NCBI GenBank assembly: GCA_039105265.1
Contig: JAPFFF010000016.1
Span: 2,356,001-2,420,000 of the forward strand
Length of the DNA stretch: 64,000 bases
Direction: 5' to 3'
Source: Tritrichomonas musculus
Taxonomy: Eukaryota; Parabasalia; Tritrichomonadida; Tritrichomonadidae
Below the pieces are notes generated by a model. It was not told where the DNA came from and did not search any database. It saw only the letters and a program-made list of their open reading frames with translations. Numbering within the stretch: the stretch's first letter is position 1; each line of letters opens with the position of its first letter. The position numbers and the translations under genes were made by a program. Below, in pieces: positions 49,352 to 60,684 of the stretch.

Positions 49352-52300
49352 TTATTTCGAGTAATTTCTAATGGCGTTTTTCATAAAAACACTTGAAAAA
49401 AACCATTAAATTTTTATATTATAAAATTTCATAAATGTTTTATGTTAAAATTCCATTTTTCAAATTTACATTTATTTGTTTGTTTGATAATAAAATCTTT
49501 ACAATTTTTATGTTATCAACTTCAATAGCTAAATGTAAAGCAGTTTTATAAAAAATTCAAATTCATAATTTCATTAAAACAGCAAAATTAGAATTGTATG
49601 AATATGATTAATAATGAATATTATTCAAATAAAAAATTTTAAAATTTTATAAAAAAAATTTCATTATAAATGTAATTTAAAACAAAACAATTTTTGAATT
49701 TCATTTTAAAAATTGATTATAAATTTGATTAAAATATATTTAATTTGTAATGTTATCAAACCATTAAAATATGAAATTTTATAAAAACATTTAAAAAATA
49801 AACATATATTGCATTTATATTAATTTTTTGATTTGATGCCAAAAGTTCAACAATTTCAGCGTTACTATTTTCAATTGCAATATGTAATGCAGTTTTATTT
49901 AAATTGTTATTATTAAAACTTCATTTAAAAAAATGAACTCATTTTGAAATATGATTAAAATTTTTAATTAAAATTGTATTAAATAAATATGATATAGAAA
50001 TTTTATTAATTATTTGTTTTTATAGAATTTCATTAGTGAAAACATTTATTTTAAATTGTATTAAAGAATCTGATAATGAATTGCGTTAATATATTAATGC
50101 TAAACACTATTAAAATAAAACTATTTAAAAATATTATTCTAAAATTTGAATTGAAATTTCATCAATTTAATTGATAAAAAAATTATATTAAAATTTGGAA
50201 ATGTTAAATTATATGAGTTTCATTTTAATGAAAAAAAAAACATACTTTGAATTGATATCGATATTTTGATTTGACAATAAAATTTTAATTATTTCAATAT
50301 TATTATTTTCAACTGCAATGTGTAATGCTGTTTTAAAAAAATTAATAATATTAATTTTATAAAAAAAATTAGTTTTTTTTTGAATTGTATTTAAAACAAA
50401 TAAATTTTGAATTATATTGAAATATTGAAAAATTGAATTTGATTGAATTATTTTATCATGAATATAATTATAAATAAACAATATTGAAATACGGTTAAAT
50501 ATTTTAATGTGAAATTTCATTCAATAATGTTATTGAATTTTATATATGTATTTAATTTTTAATATAATAAAAATATATATTTATTTGATTTCATAAAAAA
50601 ATGTATATAAATAAACACCGATTGAATTGATATCAACGTTTTGATTTGATGATAATAATTTAACTGCTTCTATATTTTCGTCTTCAACTGCAATGTGTAA
50701 TGGCATTTTATAAAATAAATAAAATTTGAATTTTATTCAAATTCTAAATTCAGAATTTCATTAAAAAAAATATGTTTTAAAATTTCATTCAAATATTGTT
50801 ATTGAATTAAATTGAAATATTTAATTTATGATTTGATTGAATTATTTAAATTTCAATTTTATTAAAAAATTCATTTTTTTTTTAATGTAATTTATGTATA
50901 CAATTGAAAATTTTATTAAATTTGTTGAATTTTAGACTGAATTAAAAGTAAAAAAAAAACATAATAAAAAAATTTAAAATAAAACATATTTAGCATTTAA
51001 ATCAACATTATTATTTGATAAAAAAAGTTTAATAATTTCAATATTATTTTTTTGAAATGCCAAATGTAAAGCTGTTTTATTAAATTCTAAAAAAATTTCA
51101 TTCAAATAATAAATTTTTAAATTTCATTTAAATAACTAATTATTAAATATATTTCAAATAGTCAAGTTTGAATTTTATTTAATATTTTAATTATTGAATG
51201 GAATTAAACGAAATTGGTTAAAATTTTATTAGAATATTAAATATCAAATTAGATTAAAATATTTGATATTATCAAACGATATAGAAATATTTTATTTTTA
51301 ATATTATTAAACAAATTTGATTATGAATATTATGAAAAATTATATGATTAATTATTTCATTATAATTATTGATTTGAAATCGTATGAGAAAAAAAGATAA
51401 TTTTGAACACGAAAAAAAAATTTAATTTCTAAATTATATTCAAAAGAAAACATTTTTGAATTCGATTGAAATAGTCAATTTTTGAATTATATTGAAATAT
51501 TTGATATTTGAATATTGTTAAATAAAAATCGATTCAAAACAACTGGGATACAAGCATTAATTTTATTATTATTCAATAAAAGTCTGACTATATCAATATT
51601 ATTTTTATCAACTGCAGTATATAATGCTGTTAAATAAAGTATTATAATGCATAACACTGTTAAAAATATTTTTTTAACTTTATTTAAATATAAAGCTTTG
51701 AAATTTCATTGAAAAAATATAATTTTGAATGTCATTGAAAATTATATTTGAATGTTATAAAAAAATTTTTTTTTCAAAATGATATTTAAAAATATAAAAT
51801 TTTGAATGTAATTAAAATATATAACTCAGAATTGTATTAAAAAGAAATATATTTTTTAAATTTCATTGAACTAAATGAGTTTTAATTTCATTTAAATTGA
51901 TTTTTTTTTAAAATATGATTTAAATATATATGCATTGAATCATATTAGAATATATTCTTTGAACGTAATTTAAAATATACAATTTTGAATGTAATTAAAA
52001 ATAGGTGAATTTGGAATGTTATTAAAAAAATGATAATTAAAATATCATTCAAATTTACAATTTTTATTTCATTCAAATTTATAATTTTTTAAAATATTCA
52101 TAATATTAACATCTATGTTATCATTCTCTAATAAAAGTTTGACAATTTCAACTCTTTCATTTTCAACAGCAGTATATAAGACTGTTTTATAAAATCATTA
52201 TATTTATATAATTTTATTATAATATAATAAATTTGAAATCTCATTTAAATATAAATATATGAATTACATTTGAATATTATAATTTGTAAACAAAATCAGA

Positions 52301-53350
52301 AAATAATATTTTGAATACTATTGATATCATTAATATTAAATTTCATTCAAACATAAGATTTTAAATATCATTTATATAGAAAATTTTGAATTGTATTTAA
52401 AATATAACTCATAATTGCATTAAAATTTAGAATTTTCAATTGGATTAAATTATATAATGTTGAATTATGTTAAAACATATAAAAGTAAATTAAATTTGAA
52501 ATATTAAATTTTGAAATTTTATTGAAATTTTTAATTTTTGAATTGAATTAAAAATTTCATCTTTCAATGTAATTAAAATATATTATTTTTTATTTCATAA
52601 AAATGAATCACTTAAATGTTCTTAAAATTAATATCGATTTTATCATTATTTAATAAAAGTTTAATAATTTCAATATTTTCTTTTATTATTGCATCATATA
52701 ATATATTTTTATAAATTTTAATCAAAATTTTATTGAAATTTATGATTATTAATTTCATTTAAATGTTTAAATTTTAATTCGATTCAAATGTTTGAATTTT
52801 AATTTCATTTGAAAAATAACAAAATTAAAATGTAATAAATTAAAATTATTTTGAAATTACATTTGAAACTAAAAAACGATTTAAAATTTCATTTAGTGCA
52901 TAAAAGTATGGAAAGTTAACATTAATATTTTTATTGGATAAAAGTATTTTGATAATTTCAATATTTTCTTTTTCAACTGCAACAAATAAAACAGTTTGAT
53001 AAAAAATAAAAATTAACATAAATTACATTCAACATTAAAATTCAAAATGACATTTAAATGAAAATAATTTAAATTTTATTTAATTGAAGAGTTAAAAATT
53101 TTATTGATATATAATTTTTTTCAAATTTCATTTATATATTTTAATTATAAATCTTATTTAAATCTATAATTTTAAATATGATTGAATTTTATAATTTTAA
53201 ATTGAATTAAATTGTATATTTATTGAATGCAATTTAAATGAATAATTTAAAATTTCATATATAATATTAACATCAATATTTTCATTAGAACATAAAAGTT
53301 TAATGATATCAAGATTTTCTTTATTAACTGCATTATATAAAGCTGTTTTA
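49352..53350 (-). CDS. Ten ankyrin islands and a cap, continuing the 53396-54478 gene
   Basis: Going along the minus strand, single ankyrin repeats lie at about 53264-53350, 52912-52999, 52622-52711, 52102-52190, 51553-51631, 50988-51079, 50620-50710, 50244-50335, 49808-49896 and 49459-49547. Each reads K-T-A-L-H/Y-x-A-V ... IEIIKLLLS-N ... D-V/I-N, e.g. KTALYNAVNKENLDIIKLLC. A short cap (KNAIRNYSK, stop at 49352-49354) may end the series. Between islands are 200-480 bases of stop-rich AT DNA made of degenerate phrases such as TTTGAATTTCATTTAAA. The islands have diverged from each other yet all keep the repeat consensus, which implies selection on the coding pieces. Joining them needs splicing, but only the 50244 island has a clear GTATGT after it. 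Confidence 0.6.
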
Positions 53351-53395
53351 TTAAATATTTTTTTTAAATTCCATTCAAATTAATATTTCTAAATT

Positions 53396-54478
53396 TCATT
53401 GAAAATGATTATTTAAAATTATTTTCTCATTGATATCAATATTAAATTCATTTAATATTATATTAGCAAGTAGTAAATAATCATATTTGCATATAAAATA
53501 GAAAGACGAACCATTTACAAAATCATTTTGCAAATAAAAAAAGTTGTAATATTTAAGGCAACATATTAAAGTATCATTTGTATTTTCATTTTGTAAATAA
53601 TTATTTTGAATATAATCAGATATACTATAATGATGACATTTAATTGATTCTTTAAAACATTCTTCATAATTTTGATTGGTAGGTTCAATATTATTTAATT
53701 CAAGCTGATTTATTATTTTTGCATTATCACTATGAATTGCATATTGCCATATTGATTGTCTTACTTCAACTTTGTTTCTTAAATATAAGAAAATTTTTAT
53801 TGATCCAAAAAATGCAGCATATTCAATTAATGTCACTTTTTTGTCATTTTTAAGTAAAAATGAGTTTGTCTCAAAAATTGACTGATTTATCGTTGAATCT
53901 AATGAATAATTGTTTAGATTTGTATAAAAAACAAATTCATTAATAGAATCTTTTTGAATCAATTGGCAAATATAATTGTCATTTTCGCCTATTTTTCTTT
54001 TTTCATAGAAATTTTCTGGTAATTCACCTTCTATTTGAAAAGGTTCTTTTTTGTTAAAAGATTGAATTTCTGGTAAAAAATATTGAGGATATTGTAAGTC
54101 GATGTATTGATTGGTGATGATTTTTGAAATATATTCATTCATTTCTATAATTTTGGAATCAAATAAAATTAAAAGAACTCTTTTGTTGCTTTTGAAAAGT
54201 TGAAAAATTTCTGAATTAGAAAAAAATTTGGTAATATCGTATTTAAAAAGCTGAAATATTTTCTCGATTTTTATGAAAAAGTCGACAGTTCGATGATGAT
54301 GATTAGATATTTTAAAAATTAAATGTAAAAATGATTTGAATTCATATTTATTTTCTAGTATTTTGGATTTATGTATTATATCTTGAAAATTTTCATAATT
54401 GTCGTTATTAGTATCTAGTATTTGTAATAAATTATCCTGAAGCATTTTCATTTTTTGAATATATTCCTCTGCGCTCAT
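53396..54478 (-). CDS. DUF3447-like ankyrin protein, N-terminal part
   Basis: 360 residues from ATG 54478 (MSAEEYIQKMKMLQDNLLQI); the frame extends further up only through GTG. A helical N-terminus (about 1-170; SNHHHRTVDFFIKIEKIFQL) is followed by degenerate ankyrin units (IFETNSFLLKNDKKVTLIEY; WQYAIHSDNAKIINQLELNN). The frame ends just after LLLANIILNEFNIDINEK, in mid-repeat, and the next ankyrin repeat lies 46 bases further on. The protein therefore most likely continues into the islands at 49352-53350. Its closest relatives in the window are 57281-58453 and 9545-10136. It is probably a cytosolic binding protein. Confidence 0.8.
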   Translation of the reverse strand: MSAEEYIQKMKMLQDNLLQILDTNNDNYENFQDIIHKSKILENKYEFKSFLHLIFKISNHHHRTVDFFIKIEKIFQLFKYDITKFFSNSEIFQLFKSNKRVLLILFDSKIIEMNEYISKIITNQYIDLQYPQYFLPEIQSFNKKEPFQIEGELPENFYEKRKIGENDNYICQLIQKDSINEFVFYTNLNNYSLDSTINQSIFETNSFLLKNDKKVTLIEYAAFFGSIKIFLYLRNKVEVRQSIWQYAIHSDNAKIINQLELNNIEPTNQNYEECFKESIKCHHYSISDYIQNNYLQNENTNDTLICCLKYYNFFYLQNDFVNGSSFYFICKYDYLLLANIILNEFNIDINEKIILNNHFQ

Positions 54479-55767
54479 TTTGTACCGCCGTTTCTGAAAT
54501 AAACTTTTAATGGCCAATTCTACTCTCAATTTTGAGAGCACGATGATAATAAAACCTTTTTAAGGGTTCAGTTTGAATGCATTTTCCGTGCCTAAAATCA
54601 TATAAAAAAGTTTTTAATTTATTTTATTATATATTATTTAATTTATTAAATATAAATATGTTTTATAAAAAGATAAGTTTTTATATTCACTAAGATAATT
54701 GCGATTTAAAATTGAATGATTATATTAGTTTTCAATTGTAAAATGAGTTTCAAATTTAGAATAAAAAAATTTGATTCATGTTTTCGAAAACTAAGTTTAC
54801 AAAAGCTTGATTAAAGAACGCGCTTCTATTTTTTGCTATATCCAGCAAAGCTTTACAAGATTATTATTGAAATATTAATTGTGATTTCCACCAATATTTC
54901 CGTTTTGAAGAAATAGTATTATAAATTTTTCGTTTTTTGAATAATTACAATAATATATTCCTCCAAAAGTTCGAAACGTTTTCAAAAATAATAGCACAAT
55001 CATTTTTGGATTACCACACAAACTCAAAACATATGATTATTAATTGCAATTAAGTTCTTATAAATAACATAACTATTGATTTATACTAAGAATATCAATA
55101 AATATTGATTTCTCAATAAAAAATGAGATTTAAAAGAATTGAAAATAATTGGGGAATCGTATTTTAATGGCTTATAAGCAATTTTTTTGTTTAAAATCTC
55201 CCAATGTGGTGAATGAAGTCACAATACATAATTGCTTAAAGTAGTTGATATAACATATATATAAATATACAATAATTTTGCAATTGTCTATTCTAGAAAA
55301 ATTGGCCGACGATTTTTCAAGAAATGTAATATATACTATTATTTTCTATAAACGCAATATAGGGGAATCGTATTTTTCTACGCAATTTTTTGAAAACTTT
55401 TAAACTTTTTGAATACTTTTTTATACATTTATTATTCAATTTTTGCTAAATAATGCATAAATGTTTAGTTCAAATGGCTTCCCGATTCATCCAGCAATTC
55501 AAGGAACCTGATTCGGCTTCGCGCATTTTTCAGCATCAAACTCCTTATGAATTATATCGTAATTGTATATATTCGGATTATAATTTTTATAATCATATAT
55601 TGTTTCAAAAAGGCGAGGAATTGTATGATCATATATTACTGATTTAATAATATATAGAAGATAGAAGAATATTAAAAAAGACTTATTAAAATATGATCGG
55701 AATGCATTCAAAAATTCAAAAAGCTTAAAAATAATTATTTATAATTTATCTTGTAATTTATCAGGTT
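54479..55767. other. Intergenic stretch between two DUF3447 genes
   Basis: AT-rich. At 54476-54545 the gene start is preceded by a GC-richer patch and an inverted phrase (ACTCTCAATTTTGAGAGC). Overlapping small frames at 55453-55647 (plus) and 55499-55711 (minus) show no family; I do not call a gene. GGGGAATCGTATTTT occurs twice (55152 and 55362). Confidence 0.4.
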
Positions 55768-56170
55768 TTAAATTATTTTAATTAAAGTATTTTTGCTTAT
55801 TCCAAGTTTTTCGATGCAGTTTAATGAAATTGGAAGAAAAACTGTTTTAAGTGATGTACATCCTTCCAAAATGTAAATACCGATTTCTTTTACTGATGAA
55901 GGAATAGATATTTGAATCAATGATGAGCATTTGTTGAAAGCAAAATCGCCAATTTTTGTAACAGAATTTGGAATTTGAACTTCACTTAATGAAGAGCATC
56001 CACTAAAGGCATAATCTCCTATTTCAGTGATAAACGACGGAATTTGGATATTTTTCAATGTATCACATTCAAAAAACACTTTTTCGTCAAAAAGAATTCT
56101 TTTATCTTGGAGCAATAAATGAAATATTTCTTGATTTCCAGATTTACATGCCAAAGCAATTGGAGTTTCA
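55768..56170 (-). CDS. Last exon-like piece: ankyrin half-repeat plus BspA-like leucine-rich repeats
   Basis: The minus strand reads ETPIALACKSGNQEIFHLLL, then BspA-type repeats: LKNIQIPSFITEIGDYAFSG, CSSLSEVQIPNSVTKIGDFA, CSSLIQISIPSSVKEIGIYI, TSLKTVFLPISLNCIEKLGI, and a stop. BspA-like repeats in parabasalids are mostly linked to surface proteins, but here they are fused behind ankyrins and no signal peptide or membrane helix is seen. It forms the 3' part of the segmented gene that begins at 58453. Confidence 0.65.
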
Positions 56171-56518
56171 TATAAATAAAAAATAAAATGCTATTAATTT
56201 ATGTCTACAAGAATTGTATAAAAATATATTTGTTTTAAATTTTATTCAACATATTAATTATTAAAATTTTAAAAACTTATAAGTCAAAATGCCATTAATT
56301 TATATAGATAAAATGTCATTAAAAAGAATATTTATAAACTTCGATATTAAAAATAGATGATTCAAAACATTAAAATAATATTTTTGAAATCATGTCAAAA
56401 CATAAGAATTGAAATTTCATAAATATAATTGGATCATTTAACGTAATGAAAACTTGTTTTATAAATCCAGTTAGAATAAATTGTTTGAATGTTACTCAAA
56501 AAAGTAAATTAAAATCAT

Positions 56519-56608
56519 TCTGCAATTAACATCAGTATTCTGATCTTTCAATAACATTTTTACAATCTCAACCTTTTTAAAATTGATGGCCGAATGTAAA
56601 GCAGTTTC
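56519..56608 (-). CDS. Ankyrin island 2 of the 58453 gene
   Basis: Reads ETALHSAINFKKVEIVKMLL, KDQNTDVNCR. No stop inside the repeat; stop-rich AT DNA lies on both sides (about 350 bases on each). Confidence 0.6.
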
Positions 56609-56980
56609 ATAGAAAATAAAAAATGAATCTCATCAAATGAAATATTGAAATGTAATAAAAAAAATATCTCCAAATTTCATCCAAAAAAATTATTTTAATT
56701 TGATTTATAATTAATGTTTTGAAATTGGATTAAAAAAGTGTCAGTTTCAAATTGTATTTAAAAGACAGTATGGAATGCAATAAGAAAATCATTTTAAAAT
56801 TTCATTTAAATAGGTAAATCGTAATATTATGTAAATCATTGAATGATGAATTTGATGAAAAAATGATTTTTTTCTAAAATCCAATTTAATTCATTCAGTT
56901 GAAATTGTATTCACATAAATCAAAGGAACTATTTCTAAAAAGAATGTTTTTAATGTAATAAAAATAGAATAATTAAAATT

Positions 56981-57075
56981 GATTTAGCATTAACATCAAT
57001 ATCATGCTGATTCAATAAAACTCCCATAATTTCTCTTTTATCACGTCCGGCAGCAGCATATAATGCTGTTTTACA
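56981..57075 (-). CDS. Ankyrin island 1 of the 58453 gene
   Basis: Reads CKTALYAAAGRDKREIMGVL, LNQHDIDVNAK, followed by SILIILF. The same trailing residues (x-ILI or x-VLI) follow several other islands, so the border has a weak shared sequence. Confidence 0.6.
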
Positions 57076-57280
57076 AAAACAAGTATTTATAAATAGTATA
57101 AATAAGATGATATTATAAATGCTATTAATTAAATACATGTTTAAAATGTAATAAAAACAATTAAATAAAAAAACATCATGAAACAAAAAATGACTATGAA
57201 AACATAATTACAAAAAAAAAACAAGCGAATTTCATAAAATTATATAAAAACAGGTTCTACAATTCCATAAACCAAAATAA

Positions 57281-58453
57281 TTATCTAACAACTCTTTGAT
57301 TAATCATTATCTTCTTTGTATTTAAGAGAATATTAACAAAATTAATGTAATTATAATAGCACAAATAATAGAAATTAAAAGCACTATCCAATTTGTCTGG
57401 GAAAAAAATAAAATTGTAATATTGATAACTTGGAAGGCTTGTATATAATTCAATTGGATCAAAACCAGGATAATCATTCAATTTTGTAATTAATTTCATT
57501 AAATGTTCATATTTTAGATTATTATGAATTTCTTCATCTAAAAAGTAGTTATTTAATAAATAATTTGTCACATCAATTTGATGACTTTTTATTGAATGAT
57601 CTAAACAACTTTCATAAATATATAACGGAGGTTCTATTCCATTCTCTTCAATCAAATGAATTATTTCACCATTGCCACCATGAACTGCATAATTCCATGT
57701 ATTTTTATTTAAATTAACGCCATTCAAAAGCAAATATCTGAATATTTGAATAGATCCAAAAAATGCAGCATATGCAATCAATGTATTGTCATTTTTATAA
57801 CGATCAAAGAAAAATGAATTGGTCTCAAATATATTATTAGGTATCGTTTTATTTAATGAAATTGAATTTTTATTGACGTATACAATGAATTCTTTTATGT
57901 CGTCATTTCTTATTAATTGGCAAATATATTCACTGTTTTCACCAATTTTTCTGTTTTCTTCAAAATTTTCTGAATTTGGAATTTCAATATTTTTAATCTC
58001 ATCTTCAGAAATGAATGATTTAATTTCATTGTAAAAGTATTGTTTATATGAGCCATCGCTAACTAAAAAATTATTTTTCATTATCTGTGAGGCTATAGAA
58101 GAATCAACTGTAATTATATGGCTCTCTATAAGAAATAAAAGAATTCTTTTGCTACTTTTGAATATTACGAAAATTTCTTGATTTGTTAAATATTTTTGAA
58201 TAATACTTTGGAAAAATGAAAGAACCCTTTCAATTTTCTCAAAAAAATTTGGAGTTCGATGATGATATTCTGATATAATGGATATCAAATGAAGAAATTC
58301 TTCAATTTCTTTTCGATCTTCATGAAATTTTGGGTTTTGGAATGAATCTAATAAATCTTGGAAATTTTCTTCTGCATTTTCACTATTGTCCAAATAATCA
58401 ATTAATTTTCGTTGAATGGTTCTCTTTTTTTCTAAGTAATCACCAATTTCCAT
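57281..58453 (-). CDS. DUF3447-like ankyrin protein, N-terminal part
   Basis: 390 residues from ATG 58453 (MEIGDYLEKKRTIQRKLIDY); an upstream TTG extension is ignored. It is collinear with 53396-54478: helical N-terminus with ISEYHHRTPNFFEKIERVLS, then FETNSFFFDRYKNDNTLIAY, AAFFGSIQIFRYLLLNG, WNYAVHGGNGEIIHLIEENG. It stops in mid-repeat after FVNILLNTKKIMINQRVVR. Ankyrin islands follow at 56981 and 56519, then the BspA-bearing end at 55768-56170, all on the same strand, giving a segmented gene of about 2.7 kb. An AACTTTTTAAA motif lies about 40 bases upstream. Confidence 0.8.
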   Translation of the reverse strand: MEIGDYLEKKRTIQRKLIDYLDNSENAEENFQDLLDSFQNPKFHEDRKEIEEFLHLISIISEYHHRTPNFFEKIERVLSFFQSIIQKYLTNQEIFVIFKSSKRILLFLIESHIITVDSSIASQIMKNNFLVSDGSYKQYFYNEIKSFISEDEIKNIEIPNSENFEENRKIGENSEYICQLIRNDDIKEFIVYVNKNSISLNKTIPNNIFETNSFFFDRYKNDNTLIAYAAFFGSIQIFRYLLLNGVNLNKNTWNYAVHGGNGEIIHLIEENGIEPPLYIYESCLDHSIKSHQIDVTNYLLNNYFLDEEIHNNLKYEHLMKLITKLNDYPGFDPIELYTSLPSYQYYNFIFFPDKLDSAFNFYYLCYYNYINFVNILLNTKKIMINQRVVR

Positions 58454-58821
58454 TTTTGGTAATTTTAAAAATTTTTCAATTTTCAATGCTCGAACTTTTT
58501 AAATATTAGCATTCAATTTTCGAATACATTTGAAATGAAACATTGATACAAAAAATATTGAAATTATATATTTAAACATAAAATGGATTTGGATATTAAT
58601 CATTTTTAGATACCGTCGACTTCATAAAATATTTAATGATATTCCATTCCATATAATATTTTTCATGAAAGAAGTTTTATTATTATTATTATTATTCCAT
58701 TCCATATAATGTTTATTTATAAAAAAGAGAATGGAGCGATCTATTTTTTAAAAAGTTATCAATCACTTTGAGAAAAAAAAAGTAAAAAAAAAAAATTATT
58801 ATGACGATTTATATTTCACAT
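58454..58821. other. Intergenic stretch with a small tandem duplication
   Basis: Two copies of ATTCCATTCCATATAAT (58631 and 58694) flank a short TTATTATTATTA microsatellite. No gene seen. Confidence 0.45.
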
Positions 58822-60684
58822 TTACTCTAAATTAGTGTATTCATCCATTAAATCAATTACATCCTGATGTGCTTCTTCAAACAGTCCAAAACCCGTCTTC
58901 TTTTTAGCTGTTTTGACAACAGAGGCCTTTGTAAAAGGCCCTGTGTTTGCAAATTTCGACGATTGCATGACGCCTGTAGAAACAGATGGTTTTATTAATG
59001 TGGCACTTTTCAGTGATGAAGTTGTTGCAGGTGCAGGTTTTGATACTTTTTTTGGATGGTTCACCACGTTTTTTGCCTGCAATTTTGATTGACTTGAATC
59101 AAAAGCTGTTGTTGTTTTTGTTTGTTGAACTGGCTTTCGTTGACTCTGTGCTTTTGGCTGGTTTGATTCCACTTGTTTTGGCTGATTTTGATGTATTTTA
59201 CAGTGAACTGGTTCTTTCGTAGTAATTTTAGTTTCGACAATGAATTTTTTTTGCTGATTTGATTCCGATTCTGATTTTGTTATTTCATTTGAATTGTTTG
59301 AATTTGTGTTATTTTGTTGGCTTTGATTTTGAGTGTTTTGTTGGCTCTGATTTTGAGTGTTTTGTTGGCTCTGATTTTGAGTGTTTTGTTGGCTCTGATT
59401 TTGAGTGTTTTGTTGGCTTTGATTTTGTTGATTTTGAGTATTTTGCTGGTTTTGTATTTGAAGCAGCAACTTTTTATTTTGCTCTTCAAGTTGTTGAATA
59501 TATTTTTCTTTTTCTTCAATTGTTTTGTTTTGTTCTTGAATTTTTTTATTTTTTTCTTCTAGTTGTTCGTTAATTTTGCCATTTTCTTGATTGTCTTTGT
59601 TTTGCTTTTCGAGTTCTTTTATTCTGTTTTCTTTCTCTTGAATGATATTTTTGTATTCTTTAATTTTGTCAATCAATTCCTTTTCGTTTTGATCGATTTT
59701 GTGATCGCTGTTTGAAATATCTTCGATGTAGCTTTCTAAGGCGCTTTCATCAATATCGTCTAAGAAATACTTCTTTTCATCTGTCTGGTCATTCTCAATC
59801 ATATCATAGATAGAAAAGTCCTTGCTGTATGCGAGTTTGTTGAAAATTTCCTCAAAAGTCGGCCGTTCTTTCGGGTCAGGGGACCAACACTTTTTGACAA
59901 GATTTACCAATGATTCTTTTATCGTTATATCTTCGGGAAATTCAGGTCGATAGTTTTTCTCTACAACATTGATTTGAAACTGGTATTCAGTCATTTTCAT
60001 GGCTTTAACTAACGGATATGGAAAAGTGTCAGTCAAAACTTGGAACATAATGATTGAAAATGAATAAACGTCGGCTTTTCCATCGTAAGGAGCTCCTTTT
60101 AGAACCTCAGGTGCCATGTAGATCATGGTTCCACATGTTTTCGATTGACTTAGTGTATGGCCGATTTCATAAATTTTTGAATATCCAAAATCTGATATGT
60201 GAGGGAAATAATTTGAATCAATAAGAATGTTTTCCGGTTTTAGGTCACGATGAATAACATGTCTTTGATGAAGTTGCATCATGCCATATGCAATTCCAAC
60301 TAGAATAATTTGACGACTTGTATTATCGTAAACTTTTTCTAGAAGACTATGCTGAAATTTATCTAATACATCAGATAATGAACCTAGCTCAATATAATCC
60401 ATCAAAATTGTAATATTCGGTATTCCATTAAAATCTACTAAAGAAAAACCTTGAAAACCAATGAGTGTTGGATGTACAACTCGCATCATAATTCCAATTT
60501 CTCGATTAATCGTTTCTTTATATTGATCATCGTTAGAATAATGGATAACTTTCGCTGCATATGTTTCATTTGTTTTTATGTTTTTAACTTCATATACAAT
60601 GCCAGAAGCTCCACTATTAATTTGTTTGATAAGTATATAATCTTTAAGATCTTTTTTATATTTCTCGATTTGGATTTGATTCAT
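58822..60684 (-). CDS. TKL-like kinase with coiled coil and Gln/Asn-rich tail
   Basis: 620 residues from ATG 60684. Kinase domain about 17-295: NSGASGIVYEV, AAKVI, HRDLKPENILID, SDFGYSK, GTMIYMAPEVLKG, DVYSFSIIMF and CWSPDPKERPTFEEI, all typical of an active kinase. A coiled coil follows (about 335-405; IKELEKQNKDNQENGKINEQ). Then come five near-perfect copies of an eight-residue unit NQSQQNTQ (24-bp DNA repeats), a low-complexity Lys/Gln/Thr region, and a conserved-looking C-terminal end (KKKTGFGLFEEAHQDVIDLM). The Q/N tract could drive assembly. The TCAATTTT at 60725-60732 is a possible initiator about 45 bases upstream. Confidence 0.92.
   Translation of the reverse strand: MNQIQIEKYKKDLKDYILIKQINSGASGIVYEVKNIKTNETYAAKVIHYSNDDQYKETINREIGIMMRVVHPTLIGFQGFSLVDFNGIPNITILMDYIELGSLSDVLDKFQHSLLEKVYDNTSRQIILVGIAYGMMQLHQRHVIHRDLKPENILIDSNYFPHISDFGYSKIYEIGHTLSQSKTCGTMIYMAPEVLKGAPYDGKADVYSFSIIMFQVLTDTFPYPLVKAMKMTEYQFQINVVEKNYRPEFPEDITIKESLVNLVKKCWSPDPKERPTFEEIFNKLAYSKDFSIYDMIENDQTDEKKYFLDDIDESALESYIEDISNSDHKIDQNEKELIDKIKEYKNIIQEKENRIKELEKQNKDNQENGKINEQLEEKNKKIQEQNKTIEEKEKYIQQLEEQNKKLLLQIQNQQNTQNQQNQSQQNTQNQSQQNTQNQSQQNTQNQSQQNTQNQSQQNNTNSNNSNEITKSESESNQQKKFIVETKITTKEPVHCKIHQNQPKQVESNQPKAQSQRKPVQQTKTTTAFDSSQSKLQAKNVVNHPKKVSKPAPATTSSLKSATLIKPSVSTGVMQSSKFANTGPFTKASVVKTAKKKTGFGLFEEAHQDVIDLMDEYTNLE

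Noticed and set aside
49352-53350. Ordinary Trichomonas GTATGT...ACACAG introns between ankyrin islands
   Set aside because: Only one island (50244) is followed by GTATGT, and no consistent ACTAACACACAG-like 3' signal was seen, so the standard intron type cannot be claimed.
55453-55711. Overlapping small frames on both strands
   Set aside because: Neither shows a known family, a good start context or protein-like conservation; likely chance frames.
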